Shown piece after piece: positions 16,376-25,274 of a stretch of DNA of 64,000 nucleotides; within the stretch, counting starts at the first letter, position 1, and each line of letters begins with the position of its first letter. The DNA lies in contig OY760517.1 in assembly GCA_963663615.1 (NCBI GenBank), forward strand, positions 2,542,001 to 2,606,000, given 5' to 3'. The notes beneath the pieces were generated by a model. That model searched no databases, was not told the origin of the DNA, and worked only from the letters and a program-made list of their open reading frames with translations. The stretch is from G963663615 sp963663615 (lineage in GTDB: Bacteria; Bacteroidota; Ignavibacteria; Ignavibacteriales; Melioribacteraceae). The position numbers and the translations under genes were made by a program.

Positions 16376-18835
16376 TTATTTCAGTAGCATCATTTTGCGG
16401 GTTAGTGATATGTTGCCTGCCTCAAGTGTGTAAAGATAGACGCCTGATGCAAGTTCAGATGCATTTATGGTTACCTTATGATACCCTGCATCCATATTTT
16501 CGTTTACCAGACTTTTTACCTTCCTGCCTAGCATATCGTAAATATTTACTTTTACATTGCCTGATTCCGGTATTGCAAAGCTTATCGTGGTTGATGGATT
16601 AAATGGATTTGGATAATTCTGTTCCAATGAAAATTCTGTTGGGGTTTCAACAACTTCTATGTTTATTGAGCCGGTATTACTTACAAATTTACTTCCCTTT
16701 TTGTACGTTGTGCCGTTTATTGTAACATCTGCATTAGTATATAATGTAACCGGATATTCTGCATTTTTAATGTCAAGCGTTTTTAGTCCGCTCTTTATTG
16801 CAAGTGTATTATCATCAAAGCTAACAAAGAAGCTATTTCCTGGTCCGCATGGTGGACATGTATAGTAACTTTCGGAAATTCCCTCACCCAGTACAAATAA
16901 TTCACTACTGTTTCCCGCCGCATCCTGTACACGAATTGTTGATACTTCAAAGGCTTCGTTTGCTTTTGCCAGATTATCTGCATAATAACTTAGTTCACCA
17001 TCTGAACTGGTTTTTACCCAGTAGCCCATTCCAGGAATCAATGTATCTGCTACATGATAACCGTTATCGAAATAGTAAAATGGTGAGTTTACTATATTTG
17101 CCGGAACGCTTGCTACATCATCAACACCAATCTTGTCTTTGTAAGGGGCAACTATATTCCAACCCGAACTTACCGTTATATTATCCATTACACTGGTACC
17201 ACGTAATTCAACCTCACCGGCAGTTGCAAATTTAGCCCAGTAGCCAGCACCGTTTTCAAGTTGGTCAGCAATAAAATAGCTTGAACCAAATCCGTAAACC
17301 ACACCTTCAACATTTTCGAAAATTGTACCGGCAGCCATGTCATTAGTCTTAACCGGCACAGAAAGCAAGTTCCAGCCACTATTTACAGATATATCAACAA
17401 GGAAAGATTCTTCAGGTACAACAAATTTGTAATATCCATCTGGGGCTGTTATTGGTTTGGTAATAGTTTTACCATTACTATTACTTGCACTAATGTAATA
17501 ATGTACTACGTCTCCCCTTTCCTGCTGAGGTATTTCGCCGGAATAAAAACCATCACCAACGTTATTTAACTGGACTTCATTATATTCATTATCAGGATCA
17601 ACTGACCAATATACCGAAACACCACTAATGGTAACTGGTGAAATTATTTCAACCTCAATCGGGTAATTGCCCGGATAATAAGCTTCACGAACCGGGGCAT
17701 GGAAAATTGTAATCGGATCAGATACACCAATTTCCTTTGTTATACAATGAACTGCACCAAGCGAACCAATAATCTGGTTACAATCAATACCTACAACATT
17801 ATATCCTGGCATTGCATCCCTGTAAATACGCAATGCGGTAGTATCGTACTGGTATTCATAAGTTGGCACTATTACAGTTTTGTTTACGATAAGTGAATTT
17901 GTATAAGTTCTATAATCACCGCTTGTATTTGGGTAATAACCATTGTCCGGCGGCATTGGTATTCTTACAACCTTGTAAGGTCTTCCGTAACAAGTTTGGT
18001 AGTTATCCAGAATATATTGCAAGTTTGCTTCTATTTGCGGACCATCTGCAACACCTTCAGGGTACTGTCCAACAAGAAGAGTTTCTTCATCAAGCAATTT
18101 CATATGCATATCTATATGATGAATATTATCGTAAGGTAAAGTTTGCATTGTTCTAAAACTTTCTATACCCATAAACTCACTAAGAATATTATCTACCTGA
18201 GAAGTTGAAAGTGAAGGATTTTCGCTATAAATAAGTCGTGAGGCAAAACCGTTACCTTTGCCATCTGTCAAAAAATTACCACCTGTGTTAACCAGCTCAT
18301 ACTCACCGGAAGTTGTTGAATAAACATCAAGTCCCAGCATATTGCCAATTGATTCAGGCACAAGGTCATCCTGTGGACGGGGACGGTTATAAACCCAGTC
18401 AACAATACTGAGGTTATCACCATTCTCATCATAAATAGTCCAGGGACCGTAATCGCGACACCAAATTGAGTTAAAACCAGCATGTAAAAATTGAATATTG
18501 GTAAGCGGAATGCTATAACTGTTCAAAGTGCTTTTAACACTGTTCGAGTCTGAACAAACAATATAAACGATACCCTCTTCCTGGGCATAATCAACAATCT
18601 GCCTCAAAATAGTAGTGTAGGAAGTCCAGGCAATCATAATTCCCTGCAATTCCTCCCATTCAGCCATGGTACGCGGTTCAAAACTTGGGGGAACTGTTAT
18701 CCCTTCAATGTTGTTAGGATGGTTGTATGTTTTATAAATCTTTTTTTCTGCTTCAGTAAAACCTTTTGGCAAGTCTTGTGCAATAAAAGGAAGAGCTACT
18801 GAAAATAAAAAGAATAAGGTGAATATAACGCGCAT
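16376..18835 (-). CDS. Secreted peptidylarginine-deiminase-like protein (PPAD/agmatine deiminase family) with T9SS sorting domain
   Basis: 819 residues. Residues 1-19 are a signal peptide. Residues ~45-395 are a guanidino-modifying (agmatine deiminase/PPAD) domain with D128 in WCRDYGPW, H240 and D242 in HHIDMH, N313 in TYTNSL and the nucleophile C364 in GAVHCITKE. These match, in order and spacing, Asp130, His236, Asp238, Asn297 and Cys351 of Porphyromonas PPAD as I recall them. NRPRPQDD places Arg151 and Arg153 where PPAD has its two C-terminal-arginine-binding residues. An Ig-like domain follows (~400-490), then two related GWN...GYW repeats (~495-630), and the C-terminal ~80 residues are a T9SS sorting domain (NYPNPFNPSTTI, ending TRKMMLLK). 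Likely exported and surface-bound. Confidence 0.9.
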   Translation of the reverse strand: MRVIFTLFFLFSVALPFIAQDLPKGFTEAEKKIYKTYNHPNNIEGITVPPSFEPRTMAEWEELQGIMIAWTSYTTILRQIVDYAQEEGIVYIVCSDSNSVKSTLNSYSIPLTNIQFLHAGFNSIWCRDYGPWTIYDENGDNLSIVDWVYNRPRPQDDLVPESIGNMLGLDVYSTTSGEYELVNTGGNFLTDGKGNGFASRLIYSENPSLSTSQVDNILSEFMGIESFRTMQTLPYDNIHHIDMHMKLLDEETLLVGQYPEGVADGPQIEANLQYILDNYQTCYGRPYKVVRIPMPPDNGYYPNTSGDYRTYTNSLIVNKTVIVPTYEYQYDTTALRIYRDAMPGYNVVGIDCNQIIGSLGAVHCITKEIGVSDPITIFHAPVREAYYPGNYPIEVEIISPVTISGVSVYWSVDPDNEYNEVQLNNVGDGFYSGEIPQQERGDVVHYYISASNSNGKTITKPITAPDGYYKFVVPEESFLVDISVNSGWNLLSVPVKTNDMAAGTIFENVEGVVYGFGSSYFIADQLENGAGYWAKFATAGEVELRGTSVMDNITVSSGWNIVAPYKDKIGVDDVASVPANIVNSPFYYFDNGYHVADTLIPGMGYWVKTSSDGELSYYADNLAKANEAFEVSTIRVQDAAGNSSELFVLGEGISESYYTCPPCGPGNSFFVSFDDNTLAIKSGLKTLDIKNAEYPVTLYTNADVTINGTTYKKGSKFVSNTGSINIEVVETPTEFSLEQNYPNPFNPSTTISFAIPESGNVKVNIYDMLGRKVKSLVNENMDAGYHKVTINASELASGVYLYTLEAGNISLTRKMMLLK

Positions 18836-18988
18836 AGTTTATCCGTATTTTTGTATAGGAATTATTATTTTTACTAACGACAAAATACCAATTGATAAAC
18901 TTTTTGCAAACAATAAAGTTTTGTTTAAGTTATATGAGATGAAAGGAAATTTTAATTTTATTCAAACTACTAAAATAATGAGGAAATT

Positions 18989-19477
18989 ATGGCTTCTGAA
19001 AAAATGATTGCTGCTCTTAACAAACAGATCAATGAGGAATTCTACTCGCACTATATCTACCTCGCAATGGCTGCTGATCTGGAAGATAAAAACTATGAAG
19101 GTATGGCTAACTGGATGAAAAAACAGTCCTATGAAGAATATGGTCACGGACTAAAAATATTCCAGTACATAAGCGATCTTGGTGGCAAGGTTGAACTTGA
19201 AGCAATCGCAAAACCTGATACTACCTGGGCATCACCAAAAGAAATATTTGATGTTACCCTTGAACATGAAAAATATATTTCAGAATGTTTTAACAAGTTG
19301 ATGGATCTTGCTATTGAGGAAAAAGATCATGCAACAAGAAGCTTCCTTAACTGGTTCGTTACCGAACAGGTTGAAGAAGTTGCTACTTCTGAAAATATCC
19401 TTCGCAAATTTGAAATGGTTGGCGATAACAAAACCGCTCTTTATATGCTTGATAAAGAACTTGGTGCAAGACAGTAA
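18989..19477 (+). CDS. ftnA: Ferritin
   Basis: 162 residues, a four-helix-bundle bacterial non-haem ferritin. Typical segments are LNKQINEEFYSHYIYLAMA, the YEEYGHGLKIFQYI helix with ferroxidase Glu and His, and EEKDHATRSFLNWFVTEQVEE. It oxidises and stores iron in the cytoplasm. GAGG lies five bases before the ATG and a strong terminator with a TTCG loop follows, so it is a single-gene unit. No iron-responsive operator could be identified in the short upstream spacer. Confidence 0.95.
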   Translation: MASEKMIAALNKQINEEFYSHYIYLAMAADLEDKNYEGMANWMKKQSYEEYGHGLKIFQYISDLGGKVELEAIAKPDTTWASPKEIFDVTLEHEKYISECFNKLMDLAIEEKDHATRSFLNWFVTEQVEEVATSENILRKFEMVGDNKTALYMLDKELGARQ

Positions 19478-19503
19478 TTTGACTTTTGCATTAAATTATT
19501 TTT

Positions 19504-19532
19504 ACAAATCCCACTTCGGTGGGATTTGTTAT
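19504..19532. terminator. Bidirectional terminator between ferritin and serine hydrolase genes
   Basis: An 11-bp perfect stem (ACAAATCCCAC with GTGGGATTTGT) closed by a TTCG tetraloop, with T/A-rich flanks on both sides, placed between two convergent genes. Confidence 0.85.
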
Positions 19533-19592
19533 TTTAAATTATTTATTTCACCACAAATACTAATTGCAATAATTCTTACAAACATTACTCAA

Positions 19593-20594
19593 TTATAATC
19601 TGCACTTTGCAATCATAATCACCAGTTTTTCAAACTCAGTATCAGTAACTGGAGTTCTTTCCTCGTAAGGAATTTCTGTCATTGTTTTATGGGCAATTAC
19701 CATATTCCATCCCGGAATAACAAGTATTCTCTGTCCCCAGGCACCTGTTGCAACAAAGCATCCATCGGGCAGCAAACCCTCCGCATAATTTTCACTCAAT
19801 ATCCACCAAAGGTAACCATGCCCATAGCGTTCGTAATTTTTAATATTTGTAACGGTATAATCCGTAGTAATTTTCCTTATCCACTCTTCAGGTATCAACT
19901 GCTTATCCTCCCATTTTCCAAGATTAAGAAACAATTGACCAAACTTTGCCATATCTCTTGTTGAAAGTCTAAAACCAGCTTTTGCATGCTTTGAAGATAA
20001 TGTATCATATTTATATATAACTTCGTACTTTTTAATACCAAGAGTTTTGGCAATTCCACTCTCAAACAACTCGGAAGTTGTAAAACCGGTTTCCTGTTCT
20101 AAAATTGTTGTCAGTACATTATAATCCCAATTATTATATGCCCATTTTGTTCCAGGAATATTTTCCTCAAAACCAAGAAGCGAATCTCTGTTAGCCTGCA
20201 TTGAACCAATTTGTGATCCCGTTGGATGATTTATTCCGGATGTACTTTTTAACAAATGTATTACTTTAGCTTCTCTTTGCATGTCGGTCAATGAAATTGG
20301 AAAATCCTGAATATTCAAATCCTTTAAGGTGGATTCAAGATTAATTCTGGCTAGATTTTGAAACACAAGTGCACTGATTATTGCTTTTCTAACTGAGTGT
20401 ACCCTGCTAACCTTATCAATATTCCCCAAAGATACTAGAATTTCTCTGTCAGCTTGCACCACTAACGCAAAAGTACCAATAGTTTTTGAATAATCAACTG
20501 CACTCTTAAGCTTTTCTCTATCCCATTTGTTATTTGTTTGCCCAAAGATAATTATTGCATAAAAAAAAATGTATAAATATGCAGCTAGCTTCAT
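19593..20594 (-). CDS. Exported serine hydrolase, beta-lactamase class C/penicillin-binding-protein-like
   Basis: 333 residues with an N-terminal signal (YLYIFFYAIIIFG). The SxxK motif is in HSVRKAIIS, the YxN motif in KWAYNNWDYN and a KTG-like HKT occurs near the C-terminus (MVIAHKTMTE). This is the class C beta-lactamase/CubicO fold, which holds esterases, peptidases and other hydrolases. The substrate is unknown and true beta-lactamase activity should not be assumed. GAGGAG lies nine bases before the ATG. It converges on ferritin. Confidence 0.85.
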   Translation of the reverse strand: MKLAAYLYIFFYAIIIFGQTNNKWDREKLKSAVDYSKTIGTFALVVQADREILVSLGNIDKVSRVHSVRKAIISALVFQNLARINLESTLKDLNIQDFPISLTDMQREAKVIHLLKSTSGINHPTGSQIGSMQANRDSLLGFEENIPGTKWAYNNWDYNVLTTILEQETGFTTSELFESGIAKTLGIKKYEVIYKYDTLSSKHAKAGFRLSTRDMAKFGQLFLNLGKWEDKQLIPEEWIRKITTDYTVTNIKNYERYGHGYLWWILSENYAEGLLPDGCFVATGAWGQRILVIPGWNMVIAHKTMTEIPYEERTPVTDTEFEKLVIMIAKCRL

Positions 20595-20830
20595 GAAATT
20601 TTACTCCTCAGTTGTCTGTTTTTAAAGACGATTCCAACTCTAAATAGTTTCACTAATCAACATTCAAAGAATATGAACTAATTATTTTTACTCTGCCTTA
20701 CTTTTATTATTTTTCAATGGTATAAAATGATGTATTCGAATAAACTTAATTCATTTTTTATTTTTATTTCGGAAATTATTTTATTATATTTTGATTCTGT
20801 AATTGAAAGTTGGTTAATCTTGGAGATAAA

Positions 20831-21073
20831 ATGGCTAGAAGATGTCAGATTACTGGTAAAGGACCTATAACCGGGCATACTATTTCGCATGCGCACAATA
20901 AAGTTAAAAGAAGATTTATGCCGAATCTTCAGAAAAAAAGACTTTGGGTTAAAGAACTGAACAGATTTGTAACGCTTAAACTTACTGCGAGAGCTTTAAG
21001 AACTATCGCTAAAAACGGTACAGGCGAATTGGCAAAAAGAATCCAGAACAAAGAAATTAAAGTAAACTCTTAA
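20831..21073 (+). CDS. rpmB: 50S ribosomal protein L28
   Basis: 80 residues from the ATG at 20831, preceded by TTGGAG; a TTG seven codons upstream is not needed because L28 normally starts MARRCQITGK. The sequence CQITGKGPITGHTISHAHNKVKRRF and the C-terminal ARALRTIAKNG are diagnostic, the former read here as two shorter motifs CQITGKGP and SHAHNKVKRRF. It binds 23S rRNA in the large subunit. The gene stands alone with its own terminator, without rpmG next to it. Confidence 0.97.
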   Translation: MARRCQITGKGPITGHTISHAHNKVKRRFMPNLQKKRLWVKELNRFVTLKLTARALRTIAKNGTGELAKRIQNKEIKVNS

Positions 21074-21101
21074 TATAGTTTGTTTATTAAATTTTATGCA
21101 A

Positions 21102-21126
21102 AACCCTCTTTTTAAGAGGGTTTTTT
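21102..21126. terminator. Terminator after rpmB (probably bidirectional)
   Basis: AACCCTCTT pairs perfectly with AAGAGGGTT around TTT and is followed by TTTTGTTTT; the other strand also shows T-rich flanks and serves the converging lipoprotein gene. Confidence 0.85.
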
Positions 21127-21172
21127 GTTTTAAATAGTTTATTAACATTTTCGGCAAACGCCCCTGCCCGCA

Positions 21173-22318
21173 TTACTCTATGCAATTTCTTCTCATCAAA
21201 TTCAGATAAGTTTCTTCAAGTTGGTACCATGCCCTTAACGAATCATTCATTGCTTTAATTGTCCAGTCCGTATAAAAATTATTGGGATAATCCTGCATTT
21301 TTGAGTAATCAAAATTGAGCTCGTTAACAAAATCAGGAATAAATGAAACAATCGATAAACTACATACAGGAGTGAGAACAATATAACTGTCACACATTTC
21401 TTTCAAATAAACCGAATCTCTCCCCATTGAATAAAATGATGTTGTATCAATCAAGTTACCCAAGCTTGATTTATCGGTACTGAAACCGTATGCTTTATCC
21501 TTAAGCGGATTAAGATCACTGATTGAATCCAGGATGCCATTAAATGGTACAATTGCAGATGAATATTTATTTGATTTATCGTTCCAGAACGAATGTAACA
21601 AAACAGTGGAAACCTTGCCCTTGTAACTATTAAGCAACTGTGTACCTTCCCTTCTCCTTTCAAATCGAATAAACTTGCCGTCAACTACAATTGGATGGTG
21701 GAATTTACTAAACGCATGATTACGTCCACAATATACCAGAGCCTTCTGTTTTTTCTCCAATGCTTCCTTTTCAATAATGGCAACCCATGTTGTTGAATCA
21801 GTATAGTTCCAGTATGCCTTTCTCTTTTCAACAGATTGCCAGTCATCAGGAAATTTAATTGCCGAATAATTTATTTCGGGTTGTAAACCAATAATACGGA
21901 ATGGTTTCTGATTAGTCTTTAAGGTACTATTTAGTTGCCAGACAGCCTTATATAAGTCCACATACTCTTTATAAGCCCAACTCCAGTCCGAAGTATGTAT
22001 TATTTTTCTTGCGGCATTTTCATCATACTTTAATGCTGTTAATACAGAATCAACAAAGTTAGTTAATGAATAATCAGCAAATTCGGTAAAAATAATTTTA
22101 ACTCCATTTTTGTATAATTTGGGGATTAGATTATTAACAAATTCTGCATGTTGTTTTCTTCTGTGCGATTCACCAAGAAAGACAATATCATTATCAACAA
22201 ATTCTGCAACTATTACCGAATCTGGAGATAATAAATTATACTTGTTCACCAGTTTTTCATTTGTTTTGGTACAACCAATAATTAAAACTAACGAAACTAT
22301 TGTGAAAAGAAACTTCAT
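21173..22318 (-). CDS. Lipoprotein with ChaN/erythromycin-esterase-like domain
   Basis: 381 residues from the ATG at 22318 (GGGG lies upstream); an ATG nine codons earlier is possible. The signal ends in lipobox LIIGC. The domain begins DIVFLGESHRRKQHAEFVNN and KIIFTEFADYSL; later CGRNHAF provides a second conserved His. The GExH and FTE motifs are typical of the EreA/ChaN-like (Tiki) superfamily of haem-binding or metallo-hydrolase-like proteins. It should sit on the periplasmic face of a membrane. Haem binding, esterase or protease activity cannot be told apart here. The gene stands 53 bases upstream in the genome from a DUF2059 gene on the same strand. Confidence 0.7.
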   Translation of the reverse strand: MKFLFTIVSLVLIIGCTKTNEKLVNKYNLLSPDSVIVAEFVDNDIVFLGESHRRKQHAEFVNNLIPKLYKNGVKIIFTEFADYSLTNFVDSVLTALKYDENAARKIIHTSDWSWAYKEYVDLYKAVWQLNSTLKTNQKPFRIIGLQPEINYSAIKFPDDWQSVEKRKAYWNYTDSTTWVAIIEKEALEKKQKALVYCGRNHAFSKFHHPIVVDGKFIRFERRREGTQLLNSYKGKVSTVLLHSFWNDKSNKYSSAIVPFNGILDSISDLNPLKDKAYGFSTDKSSLGNLIDTTSFYSMGRDSVYLKEMCDSYIVLTPVCSLSIVSFIPDFVNELNFDYSKMQDYPNNFYTDWTIKAMNDSLRAWYQLEETYLNLMRRNCIE

Positions 22319-22371
22319 TTGCAACCCCATTTGATTAATCATCACTCAACCACGATTCGTTTTTATAATTC

Positions 22372-22863
22372 TTAATCGTTAATATCTACTTTAATCTTTT
22401 TAATTTGTTCCTGCAAAACTTGCATTAACCTTGGTGCAATTTTTTGCCCTATTTTTTGACCAAAAGCCATTGATTTCTGCATAATTTCGGGAGTTTTTTC
22501 AATATACTTCTGCCCTATTGGAGTTTTGAAAAACTCATTTAATTCATTAAGTTCATCAGTAGTGTAAACGTCAGCATATATCGTTATCATATCATCTTTA
22601 ATTTTATCCCATTTAAATTCTTCTTCCATTATGTCAAAAATAATATCGATAATTTCCTGTTTCTTTGCCATTATTTTTGGACTAAGCCCCATTGAAGAAT
22701 ATTGTTGTAGCAGCATTGGACGGAACTGATCGAGCATCACTTTAATTAGCTTCTCAGAGTTTAATGTTTTTAATAATTCATCAGCTGCTTTATATCTTTC
22801 CTTATCCTGAGCAACAATATTAGCTGATAAACAAATTAGTAAAATTAAAAATATTCTTTTCAT
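22372..22863 (-). CDS. DUF2059 domain periplasmic protein
   Basis: 163 residues from the ATG at 22863, chosen because GAGG lies eight bases upstream. A cleavable signal (FLILLICLSANIVAQ) is followed by an all-helical domain with YTTDELNELNEFFKTPIGQKY, the hallmark DUF2059 motif (Asp/Glu-Leu plus F-x-TPxG-x-K). DUF2059 proteins are exported helical proteins of unknown role in many Gram-negative bacteria. The gene is on the same strand as the ChaN-like lipoprotein downstream, so the two may share a transcript. Confidence 0.88.
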   Translation of the reverse strand: MKRIFLILLICLSANIVAQDKERYKAADELLKTLNSEKLIKVMLDQFRPMLLQQYSSMGLSPKIMAKKQEIIDIIFDIMEEEFKWDKIKDDMITIYADVYTTDELNELNEFFKTPIGQKYIEKTPEIMQKSMAFGQKIGQKIAPRLMQVLQEQIKKIKVDIND

Positions 22864-23036
22864 TGTATTCCTCATTTGTTTTTAATTATACACCCCTACT
22901 GTAAATATATTCAAAACCCTCCTTACAAACCTGAGGAAAATAATTATTAACATAAAAGGTTAATTTTTGTAGCTTTACTTAACAAAATATTATTTTTAAC
23001 TTAATGTAAATTCAACCAAAACCAGACCGGAATGAT

Positions 23037-25274
23037 ATGACTTTATACAGAATGATTCCCGGAGCCATTATAATATTGCTACTAACTTTTGCTGGTACAA
23101 TTTCAGCCCAGAATGATGGCGTTTACAGGGGAATTGTTACCGATAGCCTTAGTGGTGAATCTCTTGCTTATACCAATGTTTATATGGACGAATTGAAACG
23201 GGGTACATCCACAAATGCACAAGGGTTGTTTACAATTAGTGCCATTCCCCCCGAAAGATTTTACACTGTTACGATATCGTACGTTGGGTATGCTACCAAA
23301 CGAATAAAGGTTTACATAGGTAAAAATCAGATAACAGAAGATAATATAAAACTTAGGCACTCCAGTTATGAACTTGACCAAATAGAGAAAATTGGAAAAA
23401 TAGAAAAACCGGCAAACTCCTCCGATATTAGTCTTGTTACTTTTTCATTAAAAGAGCTTGAATATATACCCAAAGGTGTTGAATCTGATATATTCCGCTC
23501 CTTGTTAAACATACCCGGTGTAAACTCCTCCAGCGATGTTTCAGCAAGGTATAATGTGCGTGGTGGAAGTAACAATCAAAATCTTGTGCTATTTAACGGT
23601 GCAACTATTTATAGTCCCTTTCATGCTCTTGGTTTGTTTAGTGTTATTGATCCGGAAACCATTAATAGTCTCGAGTTTTACAAGGGCGGTTTTCCAAGCA
23701 GGTACAGCGGAAGGTTATCTTCGGTAGTAAATGTTGTTGCAAAAGAAGGCAACAGAAATAAATATTCGGCAAGTGCAAGTGCAAGTTTCCTAACAGGAAA
23801 GGCAAAGGTGGAAGGACCTTTCAGAAATGGCTCTTTTTTTATTTCGGGTAGGCAAAGTTTTTCAAACGATATACTCAAAAAGTTTCTTAATGAAAAAAAT
23901 GCACCCGTTGAATTTTATGATATGCTCTTTTCTGCCAGTTATCAAAATGCAGAGTTTGTTAATGGAAGACGTTTTAATGTATTCGGCTTTTTTAGCGGTG
24001 ATAGAATTGATCACGCCGGTCAGGATAGCGAAGACTATAAATGGAACAACAATATATTCGGCTTTAAAATGCTTCAGGTGGTTAAAAACACTCCACTATT
24101 TTATCAGCTTAGTATTACCTGGAGTGAGTTTAAGGGTGAACAAATACCTAACTACAGTTCATCACGATACTTGAAAAACAGTATTCGTGACTTTACAATT
24201 CGTACAGATATGGATTACCTATTCCCTAATAATGATGAAGTAAGTGTTGGATTTCATTTAAAGGAAATTACGTCCTTCCTCGATATAGAAAATATTCGTG
24301 GTGGTATGTACAACCAAAGAAGCTACGGAGTTAACATCAGTGTTTATGGTAGCTACAAACTTGCACAGTTCGAAAACTTTGGTATTGAACCTGGCTTAAG
24401 AGTTCATCTTACACGTATTGCACCAAGAACTGCCGGACAAAGTTTTCTTGAACCAAGATTGAGCTTTATTTATCGATTTTCTCCTCTCTTTTCTATTAAA
24501 GGTGGCTGGGGCAGATATTACCAGGAGTTTACTACCATTACCAACGAAAACGAGCTAATCTCCATTTTTGAGCCATGGATTGTTTCTCCTAATTATCTTG
24601 ATCCTGCAAGTTCCGACCATTACATTCTCGGTTTTGAATATTTTCCACATGACCAGGTAGTTATTGAAGTTGAAAATTACTACAAGGCACTTAAAAATAT
24701 TCCCACCATCAATGAAGATAAATATTATTCAAGCGACCCGGATTTAATTCCTGCAAGTGGTTACTCATACGGTACAGAGGTTTCTCTTAAATATACCCCT
24801 GGCAGATTAACTACAGAATTGGGCTACTCTTACAGTGTTGCAGAAAAGGAAGTTAACAATTATAAGTATTACCCCCGATTTGATGTTAGGCATACCGCAA
24901 ATATTTCAGTTGGGTATGATTTGGGTTCAGACTGGAAAGTTAGTGCTAACTGGAAATTTAATTCCGGTTACCCTTACACTCAAATTACTGGTTACCACGA
25001 CCGGCTCTATTTTGAGGATCTGGCTAACCGACAATATATTTTTAGTCCGAATACTATACTTGGTGGCAAAAACCTGGGTAGGTTGCCTACCTACCATCGA
25101 CTTGATTTAAGTATTTCCAAAAAAGTGGAAGTTAGTTTTGCCAAATTTTATTTTGATTTTAGCATCCTCAATGCGTATGACAGAAAAAATATATTTTATT
25201 TTGAGGAAGTTTCAGGAGACAGGGTTAATATGCTTCCATTTTTACCAACAGCAACAGTGAAGGCAGAAATATGA
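23037..25274 (+). CDS. TonB-dependent outer-membrane receptor
   Basis: 745 residues: a signal peptide (1-24), a carboxypeptidase-regulatory-like beta domain (GVYRGIVTDSLSGESLAYTN, ~28-110), a plug domain (LLNIPGVNSSSDVSARYNV and RGGSNNQNLVLFNGA, through NVVAKEG), then a beta-barrel with many alternating aromatic strands to the C-terminus. It should import a ligand through the outer membrane with energy from TonB-ExbBD. The stop codon overlaps the start of the DUF4249 lipoprotein by four bases (ATGA), so the two form an uptake pair. The ligand is unknown; lack of a SusC signature at the C-terminus makes a SusC-type glycan porin less likely. Confidence 0.92.
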   Translation: MTLYRMIPGAIIILLLTFAGTISAQNDGVYRGIVTDSLSGESLAYTNVYMDELKRGTSTNAQGLFTISAIPPERFYTVTISYVGYATKRIKVYIGKNQITEDNIKLRHSSYELDQIEKIGKIEKPANSSDISLVTFSLKELEYIPKGVESDIFRSLLNIPGVNSSSDVSARYNVRGGSNNQNLVLFNGATIYSPFHALGLFSVIDPETINSLEFYKGGFPSRYSGRLSSVVNVVAKEGNRNKYSASASASFLTGKAKVEGPFRNGSFFISGRQSFSNDILKKFLNEKNAPVEFYDMLFSASYQNAEFVNGRRFNVFGFFSGDRIDHAGQDSEDYKWNNNIFGFKMLQVVKNTPLFYQLSITWSEFKGEQIPNYSSSRYLKNSIRDFTIRTDMDYLFPNNDEVSVGFHLKEITSFLDIENIRGGMYNQRSYGVNISVYGSYKLAQFENFGIEPGLRVHLTRIAPRTAGQSFLEPRLSFIYRFSPLFSIKGGWGRYYQEFTTITNENELISIFEPWIVSPNYLDPASSDHYILGFEYFPHDQVVIEVENYYKALKNIPTINEDKYYSSDPDLIPASGYSYGTEVSLKYTPGRLTTELGYSYSVAEKEVNNYKYYPRFDVRHTANISVGYDLGSDWKVSANWKFNSGYPYTQITGYHDRLYFEDLANRQYIFSPNTILGGKNLGRLPTYHRLDLSISKKVEVSFAKFYFDFSILNAYDRKNIFYFEEVSGDRVNMLPFLPTATVKAEI

